DNA of 20,268 nucleotides from Candidatus Saccharimonadota bacterium (GTDB lineage Bacteria > Patescibacteriota > Saccharimonadia > Saccharimonadales > EFPC-124). The position numbers and the translations under genes were made by a program. How positions within the stretch are numbered: the first letter of the stretch is position 1; the number at the start of each line of letters is the position of its first letter. Shown piece by piece: positions 6,864 to 13,072 of the stretch. The stretch lies in the NCBI GenBank assembly GCA_016880595.1, contig JAEHDC010000057.1:1-20268 (forward strand), in the 5' to 3' direction. The notes beneath the pieces are model-generated. The model ran no database searches, was not told the DNA's origin, and saw only the letters and a program-made list of their open reading frames with translations.

Positions 6864-8732
6864 CTACTTTACGCCGTGAGCGGTTTTTTCCCATTTATGC
6901 GGCGTGACAATAGTTTGATAAATTGCACGGTAACCAGCTGCGCTAATTAATAGCCAGTAAAATGGCATTAGTGGCGCTATGGCTATAAGGTGGTAATGTT
7001 TCTGTTTAATGGCGTTGATAAGATGTACTAATATATATGCGCCGTTGCCCACAATTAGGTTTATCAAGCCGACTGTGTGTAGCCAATCTGGAATACTAAA
7101 ACCAATTGGCGCCATTCCAAGTAGCGGCAAAACATACCAGAGAATAAAGAATATCCACAGAATTGGATTCAAAATCGGCAGCATAAAAGTTGTCATAAAC
7201 AAGGTTGCTGAGCTTACAAACCCCCAAAGTCCAAGCTGTTTGTACATCTTGATTGGTGAGCCCAAATGTACGAGCGTAGTCAGCAAAAAGCCTTTTTCCC
7301 AGCGTGTGCGTTGACGAATCCAGCTACCAACGTGCGCGTTAGCCTCTTCTAGCGTGTAGGAGTCTAACATTGCCGTGCGGTAGCCAAGCCGGCTTAAACG
7401 CCAACCAATATCCGCGTCCTCGGTGACATTGTATGGATCCCAGTTGCCAATTTTATTTAACGTGCCAGTTAAGAAGTGGTTGCTAGTTCCACCAAGCGGC
7501 AATGGAACATTCCAGGTATAAAGCCCGGGCAAGAAGGCATCATACCAAAAACTATACTCCAAAGAGAAAAAGCGTGTTAGTAAATTTTGCCTAACGTTAT
7601 AAAAATTGAGCTTAGCTTGCACGCAAAGCGTATCGAGTTTTTCTTGCAAAAAAAGCGCATAAGCTTTTTTGAGCTGCAACGGGTCGGGCATGTCCTCGGC
7701 ATCGTAGATAACGGTTATATCACCACGGGCAAATTGCAGGGCGTAGTTGCATGATCGCGGTTTGGTTGATAGCTCGGAAATCGGCACTTTAACAAGGTGG
7801 TATTTAAGATGACGCTTGTTGGCAAAAGTGTTTGTGTCATCAATGCTTTCTTGTTTAAGCGCGTGGATTGTAGATTCGTCGGTAACTTCTAAAGCTAACT
7901 TTATATCCAGTTTTTCCGAAGGGTATTCTATATCTTGCAGACGGCGAATTAGCTCTGGAACCATAACGGCTTCATCTTTAAGCGGTACTAAAATTGTATA
8001 CATAGGCAGGTTATTTGCTGGCGTTTTAAGCACGGTTGGTAAATCGGACGAGACGGTTTTTTTGTAAGGTTTAAGCGTAATAAGAATGCGAATAAAATTG
8101 AAGATTAGGTAAAAAATATTGATAATGATGAAAAACGCCAAAAAGCCACGCGGCGGACGCCAAAAGAAGAAGATAATAGCCAGTAAAGATATCAATGCCA
8201 AGCTAATGCGCATGCCAGGTGACAACACGCCTTTGCTTGAATATGGCGGATTGGCAATAGACAAAAATTCCTGAGCTGCTATGGCAGATTGACGGTACTC
8301 GCTATTTGCAATTGCGCGCCGGACAGTGTTTGGCGCGGCAATCGCCAAACAAAAAACCTGTTTTTGCGGCAAGGCTTCGCTACAGATTTTAATAATTTTT
8401 TCGGCATGAGTTGGCTCGCAGCAGGCAATTGTTACGCAATCTTTTTGGCGATACGGAAAGGCCATGAGCTTGCTGAGCTTTTGCGGGCCAATTGAGTATG
8501 CAATTGATTCGGAGCTATTTATTGGCGTTGGAATCTCGGCCAAATATTCAATTTTAAGTAACTTTGCCAGATTAGCATAGAAACTTTCATGATCTGCGGC
8601 ATGATTATGTGCAACAAGCCAAGCAATTGGATTCTGTGATTCCATAAAATCATCAGTTGCCTCTTTGCTCAGCGGCTTAATTATAAGTTTGCTTTTAAGA
8701 ATTTCGTTTTTGATTTTCTGCTCTTCATACAT
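6864..8732 (-). CDS. Membrane GT2 family synthase with N-terminal MshEN/T2SSE_N-like domain
   Basis: The 622-aa protein has a soluble N-terminal region (about 30-145) resembling the GspE N-terminal/MshEN fold, two TM helices (174-191, 197-220), a GT2 catalytic domain (about 240-480) and four more TM helices (about 500-605). The catalytic motifs of processive BcsA-type synthases are present: EVTDEST (282-288), DAED (344-347), TED (437-439) and QRTRW (474-478). It probably polymerises a nucleotide sugar and exports the glycan. Pairing of MshEN with GT2 is known from NfrB-like proteins, where MshEN can bind cyclic-di-GMP, but the RLG-type binding signature is not evident here. The gene diverges from the GDP-mannose gene, suggesting shared product. 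A TATAAT 6 nt before ATG and no Shine-Dalgarno suggest a leaderless mRNA. Confidence 0.88.
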   Translation of the reverse strand: MYEEQKIKNEILKSKLIIKPLSKEATDDFMESQNPIAWLVAHNHAADHESFYANLAKLLKIEYLAEIPTPINSSESIAYSIGPQKLSKLMAFPYRQKDCVTIACCEPTHAEKIIKICSEALPQKQVFCLAIAAPNTVRRAIANSEYRQSAIAAQEFLSIANPPYSSKGVLSPGMRISLALISLLAIIFFFWRPPRGFLAFFIIINIFYLIFNFIRILITLKPYKKTVSSDLPTVLKTPANNLPMYTILVPLKDEAVMVPELIRRLQDIEYPSEKLDIKLALEVTDESTIHALKQESIDDTNTFANKRHLKYHLVKVPISELSTKPRSCNYALQFARGDITVIYDAEDMPDPLQLKKAYALFLQEKLDTLCVQAKLNFYNVRQNLLTRFFSLEYSFWYDAFLPGLYTWNVPLPLGGTSNHFLTGTLNKIGNWDPYNVTEDADIGWRLSRLGYRTAMLDSYTLEEANAHVGSWIRQRTRWEKGFLLTTLVHLGSPIKMYKQLGLWGFVSSATLFMTTFMLPILNPILWIFFILWYVLPLLGMAPIGFSIPDWLHTVGLINLIVGNGAYILVHLINAIKQKHYHLIAIAPLMPFYWLLISAAGYRAIYQTIVTPHKWEKTAHGVK

Positions 8733-8738
8733 AAATTT

Positions 8739-8744
8739 ATTATA
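8739..8744 (-). promoter_or_regulatory. -10 box of GT2 gene, leaderless geometry
   Basis: A perfect TATAAT on the minus strand ends 6 nt before ATG 8732, so initiation at the usual distance would fall on or next to the A of ATG. No clear -35 is seen. Confidence 0.5.
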
Positions 8745-8768
8745 CTATGTTAGCTAAGCAAATTAAGT

Positions 8769-8774
8769 TATTAT
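8769..8774 (+). promoter_or_regulatory. -10 box of ManC-like gene, leaderless geometry
   Basis: TATTAT (5 of 6 consensus) ends 6 nt before ATG 8781, with no Shine-Dalgarno site. It is the mirror arrangement of the divergent GT2 gene across a 48-bp intergenic region. Confidence 0.4.
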
Positions 8775-8780
8775 TTTAGT

Positions 8781-9857
8781 ATGAACCAACAAAATAATAT
8801 GTTAGATGCACAAAATAAGGTAGCGGTTATCTTTGCCGGAGGCAGCGGCAAACGGTTATGGCCGCTTTCAACTGCTAATTCACCAAAACAGATCAATCAG
8901 ACGCTTTCTAAGAAGTCGATGCTGGTTGAGGCTTACAACCGCGCTTTGCGGCTTTTTGATAAAAAAAATATAATTGTCGTCACTACAGCTCAGCTGCTAA
9001 AAGCAACGAGGAAGCTCCTTCCTCTTGACGACAAGAATTTGATTGTTCAACCAAAAAATGCTGACACAGCATCTGCTATGTGTCTGGCGGCAATGTATAT
9101 TGAGACGCTTTTTCCAGATAGCATAGCGGTTTTTATGTATTCAGATCATTACATCAATGATGAGCAAAAGTTCGATCAAGCAATTTTGGACGCAATAGAG
9201 GCGGTGCAAAACCGTGATCAAATGATGATAGTTGGGACGCGACCAAGTTTTGCCAATACGGGTTTTGGCTATATAAAAATGGGAAAGATGTCAGATCATA
9301 ATGTTTATAAAGTTGACTCATTCAAAGAAAAACCAAGCCATGCCGTGGCGCAAAGAATGGTTAATTCTGGAAATTGGTTGTGGAATACTGGTATAAAAGT
9401 TTGGCGCATAGCTACTTTGCTTAAAGCAATCAAGATGGCTGATCCTAAAATGTATGATATGCTTCTTGACCTTCGAACCGAAATTGGCGGTAGCAATTAT
9501 TGGAGCAAGTTGGAATGTTATTACAACGAATTAGACGCGGCGTCGTTTGAATCTGTAATTGCTACTAAATTACCACAGCTTTATGTTTTACGCGCAAATT
9601 ACGCCTGGGATGATGTTGGCGATTGGCTGACAATTTATAAACTTGGCAAGAAAAATAAAGCTGGCAATGTCATAAAAACACTGTTGCCAGAAACCGAAAT
9701 CAAAATTTTGGATTCTAAAAATTCATTAGTAATGTCTACGACCAACCAGAAAATTGTTTTAATTGAGGTCGAGGATTTGATGATTGTGCAAACTAAGGCT
9801 GCGCTTTTGGTCTGTAAGAGCCAAACGACGCCGCGAGTTAAAGAGGTTGCGGAATAA
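8781..9857 (+). CDS. manC: Mannose-1-phosphate guanylyltransferase
   Basis: The 358-aa soluble enzyme makes GDP-mannose from mannose-1-phosphate and GTP. It carries the nucleotidyltransferase loop GGSGKRLWPLS (20-30 or just before) with PKQ (35-37), the metal-binding SDH (121-123), FKEKP (181-185), WNTGI (201-205) and WDDVGDW (276-282), all typical of the GMP/ManC family. It lacks the C-terminal phosphomannose isomerase cupin of long bifunctional AlgA-type enzymes and has the ~350-aa length of the short form. The gene diverges from the GT2 synthase, which suggests the activated mannose feeds that polymer or other mannosylated envelope glycans. A second ATG at codon 7 is possible. A strong hairpin ends the unit. 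Confidence 0.92.
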   Translation: MNQQNNMLDAQNKVAVIFAGGSGKRLWPLSTANSPKQINQTLSKKSMLVEAYNRALRLFDKKNIIVVTTAQLLKATRKLLPLDDKNLIVQPKNADTASAMCLAAMYIETLFPDSIAVFMYSDHYINDEQKFDQAILDAIEAVQNRDQMMIVGTRPSFANTGFGYIKMGKMSDHNVYKVDSFKEKPSHAVAQRMVNSGNWLWNTGIKVWRIATLLKAIKMADPKMYDMLLDLRTEIGGSNYWSKLECYYNELDAASFESVIATKLPQLYVLRANYAWDDVGDWLTIYKLGKKNKAGNVIKTLLPETEIKILDSKNSLVMSTTNQKIVLIEVEDLMIVQTKAALLVCKSQTTPRVKEVAE

Positions 9858-9891
9858 TAATCGTTGACGTCATTGGTGGTCGGTTTGTGTT

Positions 9892-9918
9892 GGGGCGCAG
9901 CTGTTTGGGCTGCGCCCC
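9892..9918. terminator. Hairpin between manC and the GNAT gene
   Basis: GGGGCGCAGC (9892-9901) and GCTGCGCCCC (9909-9918) form a perfect 10-bp stem with a 7-nt loop. It lies between the convergent manC and GNAT genes and could act in both directions. No strong U-tract is next to it; GGCTTTT follows on the plus strand. Confidence 0.65.
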
Positions 9919-9927
9919 GGATGGCTT

Positions 9928-10443
9928 TTAGCTGCTGGCATCGGGCAATACTATGCGCGTTACGGCTGTTCTTTGTGAACCAAACTGGCGCCTAGCAGGA
10001 TCTGGAAATTCATCAATTACTGCCATGTTACATTTCTGCATCATACGTCTTGAAGGCAGATTGTCTGCATGGCGCATAGCATAGACCTCTTGAACGCCTT
10101 TTTTCCATAGTGATTCAATAGCCGCCTGTAGTAGCATTGTACCAATACCCTTGCCAACGTAATCACGATAAACAACAGCTTCTGCCAAGTAGCCGTGCAA
10201 ACAATTCTGCCTGTCTTCTGGCTGATACTGGGGATAGTAGAGTCCAATCTTGTAAGTAACTGCTCCAATAATCAAAGAATCTTGTTCGGCAACGACCGCA
10301 AAAGTCTCGCCTGTGGTAATTTTGTTGACATGTTGCCGAATTTCATCTTCTGGCACGTAATTCCATTGGTTTGGCTCATGCTTAAGAATCAATTCTGCAA
10401 TCGCATTGATGTCCTCAATTACGCCTGCGCGCAGCTGCATCAT
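9928..10443 (-). CDS. GNAT family N-acetyltransferase
   Basis: The protein begins MMQLRAGVIEDINAIAELI, the usual opening of a GNAT domain. It has the acetyl-CoA pyrophosphate-binding motif VGKGIG (about 96-101) after the AEAVVYRDY strand, and a motif-B region NLPSRRMMQKCNM. The acceptor is unknown; it could be a small amine, amino acid or antibiotic. A TTG at 10468-10470 would extend the frame by nine residues, but it lies inside the promoter spacer. The -10 hexamer ends 6 nt before the ATG-ATG pair at 10443, so I choose that start (171 aa) and infer a leaderless mRNA. The gene is monocistronic, convergent with manC and divergent from the XRE regulator. Confidence 0.85.
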   Translation of the reverse strand: MMQLRAGVIEDINAIAELILKHEPNQWNYVPEDEIRQHVNKITTGETFAVVAEQDSLIIGAVTYKIGLYYPQYQPEDRQNCLHGYLAEAVVYRDYVGKGIGTMLLQAAIESLWKKGVQEVYAMRHADNLPSRRMMQKCNMAVIDEFPDPARRQFGSQRTAVTRIVLPDASS

Positions 10444-10449
10444 GAAGGT

Positions 10450-10478
10450 ATTTAATGCTTTTGTTGCCAACTTGTCAA
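10450..10478 (-). promoter_or_regulatory. Promoter of the GNAT gene, leaderless geometry
   Basis: On the minus strand a consensus TTGACA (10473-10478), a 17-nt spacer and TTAAAT (10450-10455; 4 of 6). The -10 ends 6 nt before ATG 10443. Confidence 0.55.
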
Positions 10479-10521
10479 TTCACTTTCTGCCTAAAGAAGT
10501 AAAGTGGCCAAAAAAATCGGC

Positions 10522-10550
10522 TTGCAATCGTTACCAAAAAAGGTTAATAT
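10522..10550 (+). promoter_or_regulatory. Possible promoter of the XRE regulator gene
   Basis: TTGCAA (10522-10527), a 17-nt spacer and TAATAT (10545-10550). This would leave a leader of about 40 nt containing the Shine-Dalgarno GGGAG before ATG 10599. Confidence 0.4.
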
Positions 10551-10598
10551 TCTACTTATTAAATAAAAGCACTAAAATGTCTTTGGGAGCATTTAACT

Positions 10599-10847
10599 AT
10601 GACCAAACAAAAGAAGCTGTCCGAATTACTACTAGAGGTGCGCACCAAACAGGGCTTGACTCAAGCTCAGGTTGCAAGAAGAATGGATATTAATCCGAGT
10701 ACTTATACTCGCGTTGAGCGTGGGAAGCAAAGACCAGCTTCCTTTACTCTGCAAGGTTTATCTAACGCTTTGCATATTAGCTTGCATGATATATTAGAAG
10801 CTTGGGAGTACGAATATAACAGCAAAAGCAAAGAAGCAGATAAATAG
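10599..10847 (+). CDS. XRE-family helix-turn-helix regulator
   Basis: The 82-aa protein is essentially one HTH_3/XRE DNA-binding domain (about residues 6-66). It has the characteristic LTQAQVARRMDINPSTYTRVERGKQRP run, followed by a short charged tail. Proteins this size act as dimeric repressors or phage-type regulators. No toxin partner is adjacent, since both neighbours face the other way, so a toxin-antitoxin role is not supported. The start ATG 10599 has GGGAG 8-9 nt upstream. The TAG stop directly abuts the stop of the convergent TspO-like gene. Its targets are unknown; the divergent GNAT gene is the nearest candidate. Confidence 0.88.
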   Translation: MTKQKKLSELLLEVRTKQGLTQAQVARRMDINPSTYTRVERGKQRPASFTLQGLSNALHISLHDILEAWEYEYNSKSKEADK

Positions 10848-11645
10848 CTATCGTCTTTTTGTCCCGAGTAATTTGCCGTTAACAAGTGCAGCTGTAAATA
10901 CAAATACGGCAATCAATAACGTTGCGCAAATTACAATTTGAGGATATGTATTATTGAAGTAACTTGGCGAGATGTGCTTGAGCAGGATTCCAAAATATGC
11001 CCAGGCAAACACTAAGATATAAGCCGCGCTCCTAAAACGCAGAGATGTTATAATGCCAATTAGTGCGCCAATAACCATAATTGCAACTGTCCAAAATTGC
11101 TCACTTATAGCAAGGCCATCCCAGCCAATACTTACTAGCCAGACAACTGCGTTGGCAATCGTGGCCACTGTTAGCCATCCAAAATAAATGCTAAATGGGA
11201 ACTTTATAAGCCAATAGTCTTTGCCTTCTAGTTTCTCTGTATCAAGCACCATATTTATCCATATCAGTAAAATTAGAAGTGCAACTATTAATAATAGCGA
11301 CAGCCAGATAACTTTGTATTGCCAAGCAAATATCCATGCAGTATTTACTAGTGAAGTTGCAATATAAAGAGGCGTAATTTTTGTAATAACTTTATCGGTT
11401 GTCTTGGATTTTTTGCCTGCCCACACGCCAAATTGGCGAATGGTATATAGTCCTAATGACAGATAAATTAAACCCCAGATTGCAAACGTCAGTGCAATTG
11501 GCGCAAATAGATTGGGAAAATCATTTGACACTTCCCCTGTTGTAGTTCCGTTGATGCGAAATGCGCTTACTAGGTAGTTAATGATTAGTGTGACGACAAA
11601 CAATAATGCTGCCACCCATTTGCTAAATGTATAATTGCTCTTCAT
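10848..11645 (-). CDS. TspO/MBR-related multi-pass membrane protein
   Basis: The 265-aa hydrophobic protein has about eight TM helices (approximately 10-28, 46-69, 90-110, 112-134, 149-171, 184-204, 207-222, 233-253). The tryptophan-rich helices with AIWGLIYLSLGLY, NTAWIFAWQYK and the FGWLTVATIANAVVWLV segment recall the long tryptophan-rich sensory protein group distantly related to TspO/MBR, whose function is unsettled. It is longer than classical five-helix TspO (~160 aa). ATG 11645 has no Shine-Dalgarno, and a TATAAT lies 7 nt upstream, consistent with a leaderless transcript. It diverges from the NiSOD gene across 83 bp. A link to oxidative stress would be inference only. Confidence 0.65.
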   Translation of the reverse strand: MKSNYTFSKWVAALLFVVTLIINYLVSAFRINGTTTGEVSNDFPNLFAPIALTFAIWGLIYLSLGLYTIRQFGVWAGKKSKTTDKVITKITPLYIATSLVNTAWIFAWQYKVIWLSLLLIVALLILLIWINMVLDTEKLEGKDYWLIKFPFSIYFGWLTVATIANAVVWLVSIGWDGLAISEQFWTVAIMVIGALIGIITSLRFRSAAYILVFAWAYFGILLKHISPSYFNNTYPQIVICATLLIAVFVFTAALVNGKLLGTKRR

Positions 11646-11652
11646 ATTGTTA

Positions 11653-11658
11653 ATTATA
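11653..11658 (-). promoter_or_regulatory. -10 box of the TspO-like gene, leaderless geometry
   Basis: A perfect TATAAT on the minus strand ends 7 nt before ATG 11645. No convincing -35 is present. Confidence 0.45.
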
Positions 11659-11700
11659 TCTCAAAAACGTTTGTGTTTATAATAAATTTTAAGAAAAAGT

Positions 11701-11706
11701 TATAAT
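11701..11706 (+). promoter_or_regulatory. -10 box of the NiSOD gene
   Basis: TATAAT lies 22 nt before ATG 11729, followed by the strong Shine-Dalgarno AAGGGG (11718-11723) 5 nt from the start. A second TATAAT occurs at 11678-11683. No clear -35 is seen. Confidence 0.45.
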
Positions 11707-11728
11707 AAATACGTAATAAGGGGCTAAT

Positions 11729-12139
11729 ATGAAATTATTTGCAAAGATTATAAAGCCGGTGCATGCGCATTGCGATGTGCCGTGCGGTATTTATGAAACG
11801 GATACTCTTGTGCATGCAGCGGAAACGTGCATGCGCATGACAGAGAAAATTGCCGAATTAGAAGATGTTAGTGGTAAAACCGATGATCACAATAATTTTA
11901 TTCGCATGGTTATGACCAAAGAAAAGCATGCCCAGCTTTGCAAAGATCAGCTTTATATTTTGTGGAGTGATTATTTTAAGCCTGAGCATCTTGGTAAGTT
12001 CCCTGCCCTTCACGACTCTTTTTGGCAGGCTACAAAACAGTGTAGTAAGGTTAAGCAAAGCATATCGCAAGATGAAGCGCGCAAGCTACTGGCAATGGTT
12101 ACAGATATCGCGGCGATGTTTAAAGAGTCAAAAGTGTGA
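11729..12139 (+). CDS. sodN: Nickel superoxide dismutase
   Basis: The 136-aa protein contains HCDVPCGIY at residues 14-22, matching the nickel hook HCDxPCGxY of nickel superoxide dismutase. In the mature enzyme His1, Cys2 and Cys6 bind nickel, which is used to dismutate superoxide. The 13 residues before the hook (MKLFAKIIKPVHA) are a propeptide that must be removed to free His1. The mature form would be 123 aa, close to the usual ~117, with a helical remainder expected for the four-helix bundle. The maturation peptidase SodX is often adjacent elsewhere but is not present in this window. The gene has a strong AAGGGG Shine-Dalgarno site and is followed by a hairpin. Confidence 0.92.
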   Translation: MKLFAKIIKPVHAHCDVPCGIYETDTLVHAAETCMRMTEKIAELEDVSGKTDDHNNFIRMVMTKEKHAQLCKDQLYILWSDYFKPEHLGKFPALHDSFWQATKQCSKVKQSISQDEARKLLAMVTDIAAMFKESKV

Positions 12140-12209
12140 TAGGTCTGTTTTTCTGTAGGTCGATGCTAGTCGGGCTGCTCGTAGCGGCTATTCCCTTTTG
12201 CATAAAATT

Positions 12210-12233
12210 AAAGACAATGCTAAGATTGTCTTT
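12210..12233. terminator. Hairpin downstream of sodN
   Basis: AAAGACAAT (12210-12218) and ATTGTCTTT (12225-12233) form a perfect 9-bp stem with a 6-nt loop. The A-rich 5' arm and TTTGTATT at the 3' side resemble a rho-independent terminator. Confidence 0.55.
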
Positions 12234-12305
12234 GTATTATGAGATATAGCGAGATTCTTTGATTCTCACTTTAGTAAATTGCTTGCTAGGCTTTGGAGGC
12301 CAAGA

Positions 12306-12599
12306 ATGGACAAGCCGGAGGTTAGGCGTTGCCAAATAGTGGGAGCGATTTACTTCGCGGTTGGCGTATTGCTTGCCTGGGCGCCAATATATTTTGCAGA
12401 CAAGCTCGAATTGGCTGCAAATGCATGTGGCGCTGACCTTGGGCTCGCCGGTAATGTGACGGTTGATTTTAGATGCGAAGTTACTGGCGCACTTAACTAT
12501 TTGTGCGGATTGTGGCCGTTCTTCTTTGCTATTGGCATTGTTAGTACCTCTTATGGGTTGTTTAATCTTTTGTCTTGCCGTAAGTGGCTTAATCATTAA
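12306..12599 (+). CDS. Small two-TM membrane protein, 97 aa
   Basis: No family is recognised. The protein has two predicted TM helices (about 11-31 and 66-88) separated by a ~35-residue loop with two cysteines (Cys41, Cys57) that could form a disulphide outside the cell; further cysteines lie at 9, 67 and 91. The frame can be extended upstream to 12279, but GGAGG (12295-12299) sits 6 nt before ATG 12306, which fixes this start. The gene is single and is followed by a strong hairpin at 12624-12656. Function is unknown. Confidence 0.75.
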   Translation: MDKPEVRRCQIVGAIYFAVGVLLAWAPIYFADKLELAANACGADLGLAGNVTVDFRCEVTGALNYLCGLWPFFFAIGIVSTSYGLFNLLSCRKWLNH

Positions 12600-12614
12600 G
12601 ACAGACTGCTAATC

Positions 12615-12812
12615 TCATTGTTTGTCAGGGGTTGTGCTTTGCGCGCAGCCTCTGACACTTTTAGCCCTAAAATTAGTTATAGTTCTTGGCTGCCTGTCGA
12701 TTTTAAGCAGGCAGCCAAATTTGTTATAGCTGCCTCCGCGCTCACTTGTTGTAAACTCTGGATACATGATCCTTAGAGCTTCGGCAAGGTAGTCGTAACC
12801 GCTCGGAGCCAT
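12615..12812 (-). CDS. Possible small protein, 65 aa, with strong Shine-Dalgarno
   Basis: ATG 12812 is preceded by GAGGGAG with a 5-nt gap, one of the best ribosome binding sites in the window. The first ~30 residues (MAPSGYDYLAEALRIMYPEF) look like real protein, and no family is recognised. The frame then runs through two hairpins, at 12686-12718 and 12624-12656, the latter apparently the terminator of the opposing 97-aa gene. The C-terminal half is therefore doubtful, and transcription may end inside the frame. The start is better supported than the end. Confidence 0.4.
   Translation of the reverse strand: MAPSGYDYLAEALRIMYPEFTTSERGGSYNKFGCLLKIDRQPRTITNFRAKSVRGCAQSTTPDKQ
12624..12656 (+). 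terminator. Terminator hairpin of the 97-aa gene
   Basis: A 14-bp stem (12624-12637 with 12643-12656) and loop TTTGC. It contains three G-U pairs that hold only in the plus-strand RNA and would be C-A mismatches in the minus-strand RNA, so it belongs to the plus strand. ACTTTT follows. Confidence 0.7.
12686..12718. terminator. Perfect 11-bp hairpin
   Basis: TTGGCTGCCTG (12686-12696) and CAGGCAGCCAA (12708-12718) pair perfectly around an 11-nt loop. It lies inside the possible 65-aa minus-strand frame and downstream of the 97-aa gene's terminator. It may be a second plus-strand terminator or an attenuator of the minus-strand transcript. Confidence 0.5.
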
Positions 12813-13072
12813 CTTTTCTCCCTCTAGTTTATCTTTGCACGAGCGATATAACTATTTAAATATAAATCACAATACGGCCGCATGGCAAATGGTTTGCACA
12901 ACTCGCGTAAACCAACTTGCAACAGATGCGCTTAAAACATTGTGGCAATTGCGACTGGTAAAAATAACTTTAGACTACTTTTTTCTGGTAATCTCTAATT
13001 GCTTATTTTAAAATTACAAACTGTGTGCATTTTAAAAAACTGAGTAAAGCCTGATGAAAGGATTTGGCTAAC

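Noticed and set aside
9865..9872. Palindrome TGACGTCA after manC
   Set aside because: A single 8-bp palindrome in a gene-end gap with no promoter nearby; chance is the simplest explanation.
10599..10847. XRE gene as the antitoxin of a toxin-antitoxin pair
   Set aside because: Neither neighbour is a toxin-like small protein on the same strand; the GNAT is divergent, 171 aa and looks like an ordinary acetyltransferase.
12895..13060. Small ORFs or a riboswitch in the gap before the GT-B gene
   Set aside because: Only a 17-codon ATG frame without a Shine-Dalgarno site was seen, and no conserved RNA motif could be recognised; about 250 bases here hold AT-rich sequence with no clear feature.
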